Positions 35,401 through 46,697 are shown, counted from the first letter of the stretch. The stretch: 64,000 nt of DNA from Sarocladium kiliense (GCA_030734395.1 JAUZTG010000041.1:1426001-1490000); one strand, 5' to 3'. Notes: generated by a model not told the origin, from the letters alone. Program-made: numbers and translations.

Positions 35401-37259
35401 TCCAGACGCTCAACCAGATGGCCACTATTATCACCCAACCATCAGTCGCCATTCATATCCTGGAATTCCTTGCGTCGCTGAGTCGTCTTCAGAATGTCTA
35501 TGTCAATTTCCGAGAAGAAGAGTATAAGACCATTTTCGGAATTTGCTTTCGCTACCTAGACTATACGCGAGACAAGCGACGGTCCAACCGCAACAGCCAT
35601 GTTAACGAAAGCGCGCCTTCTGTAAGCCAAAGCACTAACGCGTCTGAGGCACCTCGGCCAAGCGCTGCCGAAGATGTGCCTCAATACGTGTACGCACTCG
35701 CATACCATGTTCTCATCTTCTGGTTCCTGGCGCTCAAGCTACCGGATCGTGCGGTATATGTTGCATGGATCTCCAAGAGACTTTTCTCTGATGCGGATGG
35801 TCCTGGATCCGAGACCGACGACTATGCCCTTACAACGATGGACTTCATGCAAAGAGTCTGTTATGCGGACGTCGATGAATCTGCCGAGGATGCTAATTTT
35901 ACGGAGGAGCGCTTTGGAGAGATCCAAAAGAGACGATGGCTGATTGGCAATTCCATTGTTACGATCAAGCAGGCCACACTGACGGGCTGGGCGCAGATCG
36001 TCAAGCGACAGCCATCAGGCATTTCCTCCTACTTGATCCGAGAGTCATTCCAGCCACCGCCCCCTCATCAGGCTCAGAGCTATGTCGACGTTAGCAGAGA
36101 AGGGCAATGGACCAAGAACAACATCCTGCCCAGTCATCTGCTCATCCAGTTACTCTCTCCACCACCTCAGACGTGGGAAGCAACAAGACCTATCCCACTC
36201 CCCAACGATGATGCTACAGAGCGCTCTATCAGGGTTCTCGACCGCAATTCGACAGTAGACGGCCATAAAATCGGTGTGATTTACGTTGGCGAAGGCCAAA
36301 CACACGAGACCGAGATCTTGGCCAATGTTGCCGGCAGCAGCGACTATGCTGCTTTCCTGAACAGTCTGGGCACTTTGACACGATTAAAAGGAGCCAAGTT
36401 CAACACACAAGGCCTTGACCGCGAGCACGATTTCGATGGCGAGTTCACGTATTGCTGGCGTGACCGCGTGACGGAAATCGTGTTCCATGTGACGACACAG
36501 ATGCCGACGAACATCGACCGGGATCCCCAGCTTGCCCAGAAAAAGAAGCATATTGGCAACGATTTTGTCAATATCATCTTCAATGATTCTGGCCTACCCT
36601 TTGATTTCGATACTTTCCCGAGTCAGTTCAATTATGTCAACATTGTAATCACTCCAGCTTGCAGGACTACCTTTGTTGCTGCGAGAGAGGCCGCAGACAG
36701 GAAAAGGGAGGGCCTGTCGGGACCGCAGGCTTTCTACATGGTGCAGGTGCTCAGCAAGCCGGGCTTTCCGGAGATTTCGCCCGCATCAGAGCCCAAGATG
36801 TTGTCCTCGGCAGCACTACCCACCTTCATTAGACTTCTGGCTTTGAATGCATCTGTGTTCAGCATGGTGTGGGAAACACGCCACGGCGGAGAGCACGTCA
36901 GCTCGTGGCGGAGTCGCCTTCGAGAGATTCGACGCCTCCGAGAGAAGCACAAGGCCGCAATAGAAGCCGCCAACGCAAGTGCTCAGGGCCAACAGGGCCA
37001 GCAGACGCAGCAGCAGGGGCAACAGTCACAGCAACAACAGTCCGACGCATCTCGACCCAGCAGCAGCGTGAGAGACAGCCTCACAAGTCTGCGTAGAACC
37101 AGTGTGGCCACATTCTTCACGAGCACGACGGCAAGTGAGCACACTTCTCACAGATCGTCAACGACATCGACGTCGAACGCAACGGCGGATACAGAGACAG
37201 GAACGAATAGCGGGTTGGAATGGATCTTGGACTCGGTTGACTTTTCAAGATGGGCTTGA
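32406..37259 (+). CDS. TSC2: Tuberin homologue TSC2, Rheb GTPase-activating protein
   Basis: Negative regulator of TORC1: its RapGAP-type domain stimulates GTP hydrolysis by Rheb. One uninterrupted exon, 1617 aa from 32406; an in-frame ATG at 32454 (MSRLPGDDN) is an equally credible start giving 1601 aa. The N-terminal half is helical repeat sequence typical of the tuberin N-terminal domain (FERLRHGSLNERIAASHTLK). The GAP domain lies at about residues 1276-1430 and keeps the catalytic asparagine-thumb motif in KKHIGNDFVNIIFND (near residue 1383), so it should be active. A Gln-rich stretch (about 1524-1548) and a Ser/Thr-rich tail follow. The TSC1 partner is not in the window. Identity is secure; the exact N-terminus is not. 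Confidence 0.94.
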   Translation: MNFSGCFGPFRSSNEHMSRLPGDDNPATDSSRTGGIANVFRGLSSSKSIKSPPIAASSSSSSLPIPPAEISGFSRKLSPNHMDAFERLRHGSLNERIAASHTLKFAISEYPLNPVLDIWYAAKDLIDPSQPCEARVAGWELLSECVKHSGSTDLERKEYFQTLSAEAHPDDSHLQLAAISDLTASGRVLNGFDYELLPLLTRWLQDSYEAVRQARRSQGTRSKSSSKGRAAVSGEEKNFNSLFSFLTDVIKFSFNNADEAAVAGLLDCLLRICKSTSVTDDLKSSISLVEAIVTFGTIPSQRLEACVHVLSSIFTLVPALSKDAWRTLAHLCRSHYGQAIVRMLLDILRNLSPGQTIDKELYRRMKGALAVLQKLLTKTSEKGYPAVPYALLIDGLAKTVDATSSRPHICVLEIIDTLLGSGDEPVHSSMIDEDWSAALNVATACFQKMESGSDGAANQQSKDDQDAIRTELQRLVHRLNTLLATKSIHFVPRQSIIEFFTQVYPILSENAATTLLDYLKEFRCCSPLDVDWEKNMDIVLDGFFRDRARSSETRLKALETLKDAFEVVDLVGGETGKEFVPRLARSLLEDATDEADTAVLGAALGIISTIAVDCSIDLFDEIVSILRGIVLNDRLKSPISSATLPRTASSGALERQFYSSEQSPSNVATRASVKMFLLIMNHDSVKAVKLYNSLVSVVKSNLCEVDARITAMKLLFRLRSDWSNRVYVTNDLDTSRPAATLGRTEEALFRKQNPETGHLSRSSRGEQGNMTRSTRGVSFSQSPMQERGVPIRSASGPKPNVGRMTQMWKLPDPDALPVAPPSQISPVVLTHLDSNDDQQKEKLDDGTTKGVTDGPKVSILNTSAWLEAIIVVLKGCDWEVYSFVLVHLPAQLLNHTFFADAVGYVQDMRRLLCEHIRLNSFQEPPHASGLWRADVAICIYHILTTLLSYHEHLYKGDEDEMVRVFGLGITQWERTARGCIHALSMCCHELPLSVSKTLIQTLNQMATIITQPSVAIHILEFLASLSRLQNVYVNFREEEYKTIFGICFRYLDYTRDKRRSNRNSHVNESAPSVSQSTNASEAPRPSAAEDVPQYVYALAYHVLIFWFLALKLPDRAVYVAWISKRLFSDADGPGSETDDYALTTMDFMQRVCYADVDESAEDANFTEERFGEIQKRRWLIGNSIVTIKQATLTGWAQIVKRQPSGISSYLIRESFQPPPPHQAQSYVDVSREGQWTKNNILPSHLLIQLLSPPPQTWEATRPIPLPNDDATERSIRVLDRNSTVDGHKIGVIYVGEGQTHETEILANVAGSSDYAAFLNSLGTLTRLKGAKFNTQGLDREHDFDGEFTYCWRDRVTEIVFHVTTQMPTNIDRDPQLAQKKKHIGNDFVNIIFNDSGLPFDFDTFPSQFNYVNIVITPACRTTFVAAREAADRKREGLSGPQAFYMVQVLSKPGFPEISPASEPKMLSSAALPTFIRLLALNASVFSMVWETRHGGEHVSSWRSRLREIRRLREKHKAAIEAANASAQGQQGQQTQQQGQQSQQQQSDASRPSSSVRDSLTSLRRTSVATFFTSTTASEHTSHRSSTTSTSNATADTETGTNSGLEWILDSVDFSRWA
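36979..37050 (+). repeat. Gln-rich CAG/CAA tract in TSC2
   Basis: Imperfect CAG/CAA/GGC/GGG repeats encode alternating QGQQ/QQQ near the C-terminus, downstream of the GAP domain. Likely variable in length between isolates. Confidence 0.8.
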
Positions 37260-38581
37260 GGAGGCAGCATGCTTCTGTTTGAACGTGGTTGAAATAACAC
37301 GGGAGTGAAAGGGTTTCCGCCTGGTCAATGTGGTGTATTATTAGAAAACCCCCCCCCCCCCCCCCCCCAATGCGGCCGCGGCCTGACTTCTTGTACGATG
37401 GGATGATGGCGTCAAGGATCTGGCTCTAGTACTAAGAGCAATTTCAAAAGTCAATGTTTTCCCCTGCAATTAGCCACCAGTCGTTCTCATGCGTACTCCA
37501 GAACCATGTCTATTAAACAGCCTCTCTGAGTACCTGAACTAACTAAGTTTCTTGTTTTCTCTCTCTATTGTTGGACATGGTTAAAAGAACATGTCACAGT
37601 AGAGTATAGCAAAGGACGGATCCAGACACAGTAGAATGGATGTGCGCCCTCGGGATCTCTGCGTCATCCTCACTGGCAAGTTGCATGGGTCATGATGGTC
37701 AAGCTAGCAGTACATTAAGCAGCCCGGCTCCGGCTCAAGGTACTTGCCTTCGCTTGGTCTGCCTCAAAGTGACCCCCAACGGTCAATTCTCATGTCCTGT
37801 TACTTGCAGTCATTTCGAGGATCGACGACGCGTCAACAGCCGCAGGGATTGGTATGCAAGCTGACGGTGAATCGAGGATGACAAGGATCCGCGCCACTCC
37901 TCTACGTTCCGGACCTCGCCGCTACCGTTGCCGCTGCCTTCCCACAATGGGAACATGCTTGGGATGGATCAACATCGTAGACTTAGGAACATACAGCTTG
38001 GTCGATTCCTGTCAAATTGACTTGGCTGGCCGCGGGTGGACCCAGAGGAGCGTCTGGGGTCTCTCACTATGACTTCGCGGAAATAAGGGCCTGGTGAGGT
38101 GACATCTAAACTTCGCGGGGTCTGCACTATTTTCATTCTACCTTTCGTAGTCGCCATTGACGAGGCTTACTTCTCAGCCTGAATCCCTATTCAAGGACAA
38201 GAACCCACCATCTACAGAGAGGACGAAGAATTCAGATCTCGCAGGTGCCAACTCGTAGGACCAGCTGGAAGCTGTTGCTTCACTGTGCCGCAGGCCCCTG
38301 GGTTGGTCTCGGGCAAAGCCCTATTGGGAATGCAAAGTCTCCAGTGGCGAAGGATCGTCCAAGAGAAAGCACTGCAGCTCTGTAGCCTCAGTTGCGGGCC
38401 CCGGTCGGCTTATGGTGAGCCGAAGGATCTCGTGAGGCAATGCGTCAACTTAGCTCAATGCCGAGATGATGAAGTGTCGCTCTACCACGGCGGCGCCAGC
38501 GCTGGGACTCAGAATCCTGTGTCGGTCGATAGTTCATTCAATCTGTGAACCTGGACATGAGTTTCTTTTCCAAATTCTACT
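37260..38581. other. 1.3 kb intergenic region
   Basis: Between the TSC2 stop and the end of the GNAT gene on the other strand. It holds a 20-base C run (37349-37368) and small overlapping open frames with no recognisable domain. Confidence 0.5.
37349..37368 (+). repeat. Poly-C run (20 C)
   Basis: Homopolymer of 20 C about 90 bases after the TSC2 stop codon, followed by a NotI-like GCGGCCGC. The exact length should be treated as uncertain. Confidence 0.85.
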
Positions 38582-40268
38582 TCAGACCTGCCGCCAGACT
38601 TCGTGATACTCTGCCCACTTGGTGAAGCCTGTGGGTGGTTAGCTACGCGCCATCCTGGCCCGGTGTCGCCGAAAGGTCTTACCTAGAGTCTCGAGACAGT
38701 AGTCGTTGGGCTTCAAGCCGTCGGCATATATCCCAACCATGCCACGCTCGCTAAGTGATCTGGCACAGGCGTGCAACAAGCGGACCATGATTGTGTCTCG
38801 TCGATTCACAACCTCAGGGTCATCATCTTCAGTACTGAAGTCAGTCATCGGAGTGCTCGGAGCTGGTGTTCTGCTGCCTACCATTAAAACAAATGCATGT
38901 GATTCCTCCGATGTCATTCCCTAACGTCGACGGCCAAGGGATATCCGCTGCGGACACGCTCCCATCATTTGGGGTGAACGTGATTGCTGCAGCTGCAAGC
39001 GTAGCGCCCTCGTAGGCCAGTATGATGTCTTCCATATGAGCGCTATCCAGGGTCCGAGCGTACTGATCATACCATCCGAAATGCAGCTTTCGATCTGACT
39101 CCTTTGCAATCATTGTCAACACATGCGGAAAGTCCGTGAACTCGCAACGCCGGAAGCTTAGCCCAGCTGAGGCCAGTTCTGTTGTCGGTAGATCGGTCAT
39201 CCTCAATATCCAGTCTGCCACGACCCTGCCCTTCCCCTGGCCACTGCCGGTGATTGTCCATCCTCTGCTCTCGAACCACTTCCTCTGGGGGAGATCGACA
39301 GGGGGGCCGGATAGCAAGCGTGGAAAGGTAGAGCCCAGCTGGATGCGATTGCGGCCGCGCGGCTGTCGGAATCTTGCGATAGCCTCGTTGTGCAGCTGAG
39401 TCCCAACCCCCTTCTTTCGAAACTCCTCTCTCACGATGATGGCTGCGATCGAACATACGCTGTTGACCCCACTGCTATCACCGTACGTTACATATACTGC
39501 GCAGAAGCCTATGAGGGTTCCTCTCCCGGCTTCACGCGCGACAAGATGATGGGCAAAGCCAGGGCGAACGAGAATTCCGTCCAAGGTTGGTCGATCGAGA
39601 CGGAAATTATGTGGTACCGATGCCATCCAGAGGCCATGTGTCCGTTCCGCATCTCTGTCGTAGTTCCACGCCTCCACGCTCCAGCTGAAATCAGTGGGTA
39701 CATCTTCTTCCATGGGCTCTGGGGATCGGAGAAGGCTTGAACCTTCCTCAAATAATATAGAGGATATATTGTGGAGATGTTCTTGCGAGTAGCCAGGTGC
39801 AGACACTACCGTGGGGAAGTCGCAAAGCTGCAAGTCACCTCTTGAGACCGCGCAGCAAGCGACGATGATGAAAGGATGAGGCTTGCAAGTGTAAGCCATA
39901 AGGGCGGCCAGATGAGGCTGCGAGACATCATCATCAACGGCCAGCTTCGTGACAACGTAAATAACTGCCTTGGCCCGTTTCGCAAAAGCCACGTGTATGC
40001 CAGTGATGCCGTGACTTTTGGTGTAGGGGACATGCCGCACCAATACTTGCTGCGATAAGTTCTGACCCAACGTCTCAAAAGGATCCGCAGTGATTTCTGT
40101 TGTCCGGTCCACAGGTTGGATCAGTGGTGTGAGAAGCAAGACGATGTCGTCCCTTGACAGAATATTGGACAGCGGAATGCATTTCTGATGGTCCTGTAGC
40201 ACTCTCGCAGCAGAATTGTTGTTGAATGACGTGCCACCATCAGTCGATACGTCCAGTTCCATCTCCAT
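38582..40268 (-). CDS. GNAT acetyltransferase with GH3 C-terminal-like domain (truncated NagA-GNAT fusion)
   Basis: Three exons: 38882-40268, 38683-38826 and 38582-38628 (introns of 55 and 54 bases), joining in frame to about 525 aa. Residues 20-165 resemble the C-terminal domain of fungal GH3 NagA-type beta-N-acetylglucosaminidases (SAARVLQDHQKCIPLSNIL, IVLLLTPLIQP, GITGIHVAFAKRAKAVIYVV). Two GNAT-like halves follow; the first has the acetyl-CoA loop region IIVREEFRKKGVGTQLHNEA, and the second ends LGFTKWAEYHEVWRQV after splicing. In the usual fusion a GH3 catalytic barrel of roughly 350 residues precedes these. Here a stop lies just upstream of the ATG and nothing barrel-like is found in the 2.7 kb beyond. 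It should bind acetyl-CoA but not hydrolyse sugars. It may be functional or a 5'-truncated relic. Confidence 0.8.
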
Positions 40269-42975
40269 TCTTCCTCACGTTCACATGGTCGACCAACACG
40301 GACTCCGACCTCAGCAGTTGACTCGGAATCCCCGTCAGCCTGGAGACCTCTATTTGTGGCGACTCTTCTCAAGCCTTGCAATTGCCCGCGTCGTTTTATC
40401 CTAGCGTGTTGCTTGGCCAAGGACGACAAGGACCCTCGCTAGGTGTCTTTGGTGGCGGTGTTTATGGCAAAATTCTGAGCTGTAGGGCTATGCCACGAAT
40501 GTACGAAGCGGATGCCCAGGAAGCGGACGGGTGTGACGTGGTCCCGGAAAGTTGTAATGTGTTACGGCGACTGCGTGATCAGTCGAGAAGTTCGTGACGT
40601 GTAATAAAAAAGACCAGAGAGGATCAAGATTCGCGAATTCGCCCTGTCAATGTACCAAGGGCGCTGTTATAAGTCGCGTAAAACGATGTAAGCTCGCGCG
40701 AACAAGCCGAGTATAGTCCCGAAGACTGCTGTTGCCACTGGAAGGCTAAGGATGGGTCGATCACATGAAAAACAGGGCTCTCGCTGCAGAAGTCGAATGC
40801 AAACATATATCAGTTCAGCATGAGATCGACTGTACCTGACTGTCATTGGTGGCTCGTGCTTGCTTCCCAAAGAAGATCTTGCCGCCCTTACACATCGAAG
40901 TAGCTTGCGCGGGGCTTTGACACTCAGATGTGTAGCCACTCGTGTAAGGCTAGGGTAATCAGTCACGATCCATGTCGAATGTAGTCTCGTACTAAGGATG
41001 ATAACGGCAACAGTCAGCTGAGATTGCCTAGGCGCCAGGAGTGGGGGTGGTTGGAAACAAATTGAAGTTCGCGGTACGGCTGAAGTATCGCAACAAACTG
41101 GCTGGCGCCTGAATGATGAATCTTAGGAAATCGTCTTCCACGAAAGGACAACCCCGTGAGTCGATAGTTAAATGCGCGAGTGCGGTTGAGTGTTACACAA
41201 AATGCATGTAGCCACTTACTGCAACGCTATGCACGCCAGGCCGAGAGCGGGATGCACCAGTGGCAGGACTCGTCACGCTGGAGAAGTCGGGCGGAGCTGC
41301 AGGTGGGTGAGGGTATTTCTTCCATGGCAGCACGCCCCTGGTCGTATAATACAGCCTTCAAGCATTTAGATCCTTGTAGCGTTGCCTCGAGCTGTAGGCC
41401 ACAGCGGAGCGTCATTAGAGCTGACCGCCCATGATTAGAAGGCAGGCCACGCCAGGTTGCAACAAGCGCGAGGCGAAACCATGGGGTACTTGGGTGCAGG
41501 GGTGTCAGCCATCAGGGCCCAACTCCACCGGCCCGTGGTGTATGTCAATCTTGCTCGAGTCGAGTCAGATGCAGACCGGGTCGGCCCCTTGGGCATTTGG
41601 ACTTTGGTGGTGTGAAAGGCGCAGCAGAGGGTCTCGCGCCTTACGACTGCATGGCCGGCAGAGGTCCAGGGACCCCTGGGTCGGCTCGGCTTCGGGACGG
41701 CGAGCTTGTTCTGCATGGAAGAGTGAGTCGACTGCCCTCCATTCCAGCGATGATCTTTTGGCTCGTGGCGTGCACAAAATGCGGGCATGTGGTCCGGTAG
41801 CTTGTTGAAGGGTGTTGGGGTGGTCCTAGATCCGGGGTCGGACCAGCTCTCGGAGTGGTGTTCAACGAGCTCCGGTTCAGAGACTTTACGTTCATTCAGA
41901 CAGCTCGATCAGGAGGCGAGCTTCTGGAATGGCCAGAGCCTTCAAGGCAATATTGGTGGCTGCATCTGTGCCGCATTGCCAGCGCTGCCATGACGGATCT
42001 TCGGTCTTGTCGCCGGCCCTCGTATACGATAACATCACTTCATATGACAGGCGAGCAACTGTACCGTCGCCACAGCCTATCACCAAGGCTGGCACTCACG
42101 ATCGGGCGAAAGCATCCCCGCAATGGCTTGCTCATGTGGATGGGTGCAGGTTCCCAGGGCTCGCGTGCACTGCTCAACCGTCCGTCCAGATCTAGGACAC
42201 GATCAGTACAGATGATACGAACACGGAGGCAGAGAGTCCTACGCAAACTGTGCCAGCCGCACCACACCGCACCTCATCTTGAGTGGCACCACCCATAGGA
42301 TCGAGTTGGGCTTATGACGATGATGGAGGTGTGAGTAGGAGAGTCGTTGTTCATGTGAAGGCAGAGCTCGGATTTGCTGTTTGGCTTGTGCACCGTGACA
42401 AGGCCCAGACGTGGAAGGTCGCACAAGCAGGAGCAACCCAACGACGACCTTCCTCACGGCTGCCGAATCTACAGGAAGGTGGCGGCTCCCAGCAATCGAC
42501 TCGAAAGCATCAGCGCTTACGGGGTACAAGGATACAGGCTTGAAAATATCGGAGCGACACCTGATTTCTCTGGTGTCGGCCATCATGATCTCAGTCCACA
42601 TGGTGGTAGTAACATAGCAAAGATGTTCGTTAGGGCGGCAATGCCACTCCCCGGCGTGCGCCCACGGTACCCCATTAGCCCAGCCCAGCCCACCACCAAT
42701 GCAGTGTAAAAGCGGCGACTGGTTCACCTCACCACCAACTCCATCTCCATCTCCATCACCAGCTCGACGCGTCGTATCGTCGCGCCTCAACCACAACCAG
42801 AATCCTCCGCACACCAGGAAAGAATCTTTCGACCAAAATTAGCAAAGTCGCAAACAAGGCCGTCTCAGTAAAAGGAGCCCTTTGGCTGGCTACAAACACT
42901 AATATCCAGCCCATTTCTGCTTAGAACCGATGTTCATGGCACGGCTCGCCCTCCACCACCTCCCAACCATTTGCG
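40269..42975. other. 2.7 kb gene-free stretch
   Basis: Many short open frames overlap on both strands without recognisable domains. I looked in particular for GH3 barrel motifs (a KHFPG-like block and the catalytic Asp context) on the minus strand and found none. A short CCATCT tandem lies at 42739-42757 just upstream of Mis6. Confidence 0.45.
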
Positions 42976-45444
42976 ATGGCTTCAAATACAGGTCGAGAAA
43001 TCAGCAATCTCATTCAAGATGTCGTTGATGCCGCCAAACGACCTCCCAAGGCACGACATACAAGCATCAAGCCAACAGTTGCCTCTCTCGTGTCTCTCGC
43101 CTACGACAGAGGATTACTTCCAGGTCCTCTCAATGACCTCGTGGCTCTCGTTACCACCCCAAATCATCTCGATCAGGCCAGCCTTGCGTCTATTATTAGA
43201 AACCTTTATCCTGTTTCGCGCGTTTCTACGAATATTGTTCTTCGCGTGATTGCCAGTCTTGGCCATGGAGAACTAAAGCCTTCCCTCAATGTTCAAACAG
43301 CTTTGCTAAGGTGGCTTATTCTCGTATATCACGTTCTAGAAGCACCAGCTGTTCTGTCACGATCCTTCCAAGTCCTGTTCAATTTACTGGACACGGCCGC
43401 ATTCCGGTAATTGCACCTTTGCCTCAGCTGCTGTAAACCAAGACTGACAGAACTAGACCTCAACTCACGCATCTCCTGGCCCTCATCACAAGACGCAAGC
43501 ATGTCAAGCCTTTCAGAATACAAGCTGTGTGAGTCCTGTGTAGTTTGAGCGCTCTTCATGTGTTTAGCTGACGTCGCGAAGACTGAGTCTTACACGTCAG
43601 ACTGGCAATGATCCTTGTTTGGTTGGCCTCCTCAGGGTATTTAAGGACTACTATCCGGAAATCATTGTCGGCGAAGCAGTACGAAGCAAAGCGTCTGCGT
43701 TCAAGGTTGTGTTCGATTGCCATTCGCAAGATCATTGAGCTAACTTTGTCAATAGCATCCCGACCCCCCATGGCGCGAAAGGCTAGACGAGATTCAGGAT
43801 GCTCATCTGCTTCAATCGCAAAACGGGCAGCCCCAACCCAGAGACGGATTTCGAGTTCATAGACCGGTGAATCGGTTTCGACGAAGCAAATTAGTGCCTA
43901 TCGTGCAAACCTCACACGCTGCCGAGGTAAGACACTCAAATCCTGCAAGGGCAAATGGCAAATAATGTTTACTTTCCTAGGACGCCGTCACTTTAGAGGA
44001 GATTGAAAGCGCCGCTGGATTTGCTCAGAACATGGACAGGATCGAGCTTCCAAACCAACTTGTCGCGGTGCTCGCGGATCCTCTGCTACAAAAACTACTT
44101 ATCCTCCGTCCCAACGCCGACTCAGACCAACGCATTGCCAATTGGCTAAATGCAGTACTCGAGGACGTCATACAAGGAGATGCTGATCAAGACACTATGT
44201 GGGAGGTGCTTGAGGTGCTCAAACAGTTTGTGGTGCAGACAAAGGTAACATGCTACCCAAAGTCCTTGAAGCATCTCCATACTGACGTCTTACCGTAAAG
44301 ACCTTACCCGCGATCGTCCTCAACTTCTTTGCCCGATTCTTACCTTTGTGGGATGGTCAGGGTGCATACGGCACAGTTCTTGAGGTTCTGAGTTTTGCAC
44401 CAGTCCTTGACTTCGAGGGTACGATCTGACTGCCTCCCACCTCGTCTCGAACAAGCTGACGATTGAGCAGAACTGTACCAACATATTTTCCTGCCACTGG
44501 AGGCTGCCCTCGCAACTAATGAACGCAGCTCACAGCTTCATTTACTTCGGATGTACACGAATCTCATTCGCCACTGGACTACACTCTTGCAAGCAACAGA
44601 CTCAATACCCGGCTTTGCGAGCCAAAGCATCTCCAAGCTCGTACTTCACGTTAACTCAATAACACTTCAGCTGATCCAAGTCTCACCTAAGGTTGGGGCT
44701 GTCTGCGCTGTACTGGATTTCTACGAGCAGTGTGTTCGTCTTGTGACAGCCGACAGGCTTCGCGACTACATCCGGATCGAGCTTCCTCACAAGCTTCTCG
44801 TCTATATCCTCTTCTTCAGCGACTCATTGGCCATTGTGTCTCGCATCTGCAACGTCCTTGCTAGCCTAAAAAGAGGCTTCGAAACCGCCATGTCCATCAA
44901 ACGCGATGGGGGCGGAAAGGTCGACTCAAGGACATACGATCGAACATATGTCAACCTCTACAATGGCTATCTCATGGACATCTGCAATTGCTTGTGGCGT
45001 ACTCGCGCGTTCAGCGATAGTGATCCAAACGCTCAACGCTGTCTGGTTCCCAAGGCTACGATTGCAAGTCTCACCTCGTATGTCCCCAAAGTCGACAAGG
45101 CGTTCTCACTTGCAATGATCTTTGGCTTGTCGCATTCGCCCACTATCTCTCTACAAAGCATCTTGCGAGTGAGAGCTGCAGAAGACGAGGCTATGGCGTC
45201 TGGGATCACCATTCGTCTCCGACATGCCGGTCCCGTGACACAGACATCCCTCACCAAACTATCGACCGGTGGGGGTCTACGGATGAGCTGGCAGGACTAC
45301 AGAATAGGGGTTCTCGAGGCGTTGATAAGCAGTGGGCTGCCTGGGGTTGCAGAGCTGCTCAAAAATACGATGACTGTATTGAAAAGTTCCATGGAGGGGA
45401 GGGCGTCTGCGAGCCAACCCTCGACACAAATGAGCGTTGGATGA
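42976..45444 (+). CDS. mis6: Centromere protein CENP-I / Mis6
   Basis: Inner-kinetochore CCAN subunit needed to maintain the centromere. Seven exons: 42976-43406, 43457-43528, 43582-43705, 43756-43926, 43981-44244, 44301-44418 and 44471-45444; they join in frame to 717 aa, a normal length for the family. Helical repeats run throughout. Conserved stretches include LITRRKHVKPFRIQAV across exon 2 and LLRVFKDYYPEIIVGEAV in exon 3, followed by HPDPPWRERL. Exon 3 uses the acceptor GCGAAG, since the nearer CAG at 43604 would shift the frame. The high intron count is unusual for this window. Identity rests on the conserved Mis6 blocks and length; fairly secure. Confidence 0.88.
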
Positions 45445-45833
45445 TGAAGGGAAATAATGTCTGAAGCGTATTTAGATCTATGAGGTTGAGCGTGATGAAC
45501 TCTTTGTCCCAAAGTTGAATGTAGGGTATCAAAGTATGAAACAGAACTGAAGAAGAGCAGATCTTTGAACCGAGCTCCCATGCGGAGCTTACATGTTGAA
45601 CCCCTGAGCAGAATCGCCCTTTTACCCAGATCACATCCTACGAAACGCCAGGCACCCGTTGAATGATGTGCCCCCCGTTTCGCTGAAAGCATGTTAAATA
45701 TAGAACGCCGACCAATGCAGTTGAGTGCGTGTGTGCGTGCAGAAAAGGAAGCGTTGAAGAACCATGGTGATCATGAGACACCATCGCTGAGTAGTCGTGA
45801 TGAGGAGAGAGCTATCTCAAGAAAGCCTTGGGC
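45445..45833. other. Convergent 3' spacer, Mis6/CAF16
   Basis: 389 bases between the stops of two converging genes. No gene seen. Confidence 0.5.
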
Positions 45834-46697
45834 TTAGGGCTTGGCTGGCTTGGACTCGTCACCGTAGCCGCCGATCTGAATACCGCCGAATCCATAGGTC
45901 TTGCCCTCTGATCCAAGCTTCGCCTGGCTCCTCGGGCCGCGATCCTTAAGATCGTCCTTGAGCCAGCCCAGGACGAGCTCTCCAAGCCTACTGTTGCCCG
46001 AGGCGCCAACTGATGGCTCAAGGGCATTGAGCATGTTCTCAGCGGTGTCCCATTCCTTAATGGTACCGACGTGCATGTGAACAAGGTGCGTAGGCCAGCC
46101 AGCAAGGTTGTCAAGAATATGCGTAGCGTAGACAATAGTGCACTCTCTGGCCTCGGTCTCCCGCTTCAGCCAGCCAAGGAACTCCGCGCGACTGAGGACG
46201 TCGAGATCAACGGTGATCTCGTCGAGAAGGAGGACGGTCCATGGACGAACAAGACCCATTGCAAGCTGTACACGGCGTCTTTCACCATCAGAGACGGCGT
46301 GCATGCGCCAATTGGTGTCGATATCGAGCATGCCAATCAGTTCGTCCCTGCGGTCCGGGTAGGCATCGCCGCCAACAGAGCTCAGCAGCTCATTGACACC
46401 AATGTCTGTCCTGACTATAGGATTAAGCACCCACTCCAGACCGAGATAGGTCACACCCTCAAGACCCTCCTTGAACGGGTCCACGCCGCAGATGGAGATG
46501 GTGTCGCTCGGGGCAAGACGCTTGCCAGCAAGAAGACGGAGTAGTGTCGTCTTGCCAGCGCCGTTAGCTCCAATGAGAAGGGTGCGAGAGCGAGGAGGCA
46601 GGTCAATAGAGATGTTTCGGATTCCAGTAGAGTAGTCCGGGAACGTGTATGAGAGGTTGTTGACTTGAACAGTCGGGGCTCTGGGTGGTGGCGCCAT
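45834..46697 (-). CDS. CAF16: Soluble ABC ATPase CAF16
   Basis: Non-transporter ABC ATPase linked to the CCR4-NOT complex in yeast. Single exon, 287 aa. The start at 46697 (MAPPPRAPTVQVNNLSYTF) is preferred over an in-frame ATG 23 codons upstream that would add a non-conserved extension. Motifs: Walker A GANGAGKTT, the family-specific signature VSDGERRRVQLAMGL in place of LSGGQ, Walker B TVLLLDEITVDLD, and the switch His in VYATHILD. There is no transmembrane segment. The C-terminus has a Gly-rich FGGIQIGGYG. Divergent from POL31 across about 400 bases. Identity is secure; the exact cellular role in filamentous fungi is not established. Confidence 0.93.
   Translation of the reverse strand: MAPPPRAPTVQVNNLSYTFPDYSTGIRNISIDLPPRSRTLLIGANGAGKTTLLRLLAGKRLAPSDTISICGVDPFKEGLEGVTYLGLEWVLNPIVRTDIGVNELLSSVGGDAYPDRRDELIGMLDIDTNWRMHAVSDGERRRVQLAMGLVRPWTVLLLDEITVDLDVLSRAEFLGWLKRETEARECTIVYATHILDNLAGWPTHLVHMHVGTIKEWDTAENMLNALEPSVGASGNSRLGELVLGWLKDDLKDRGPRSQAKLGSEGKTYGFGGIQIGGYGDESKPAKP

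Noticed and set aside
40121..40429. Possible N-terminal exon of the GNAT protein
   Set aside because: It is in another frame, is Arg-rich, and shows no GH3 barrel sequence.
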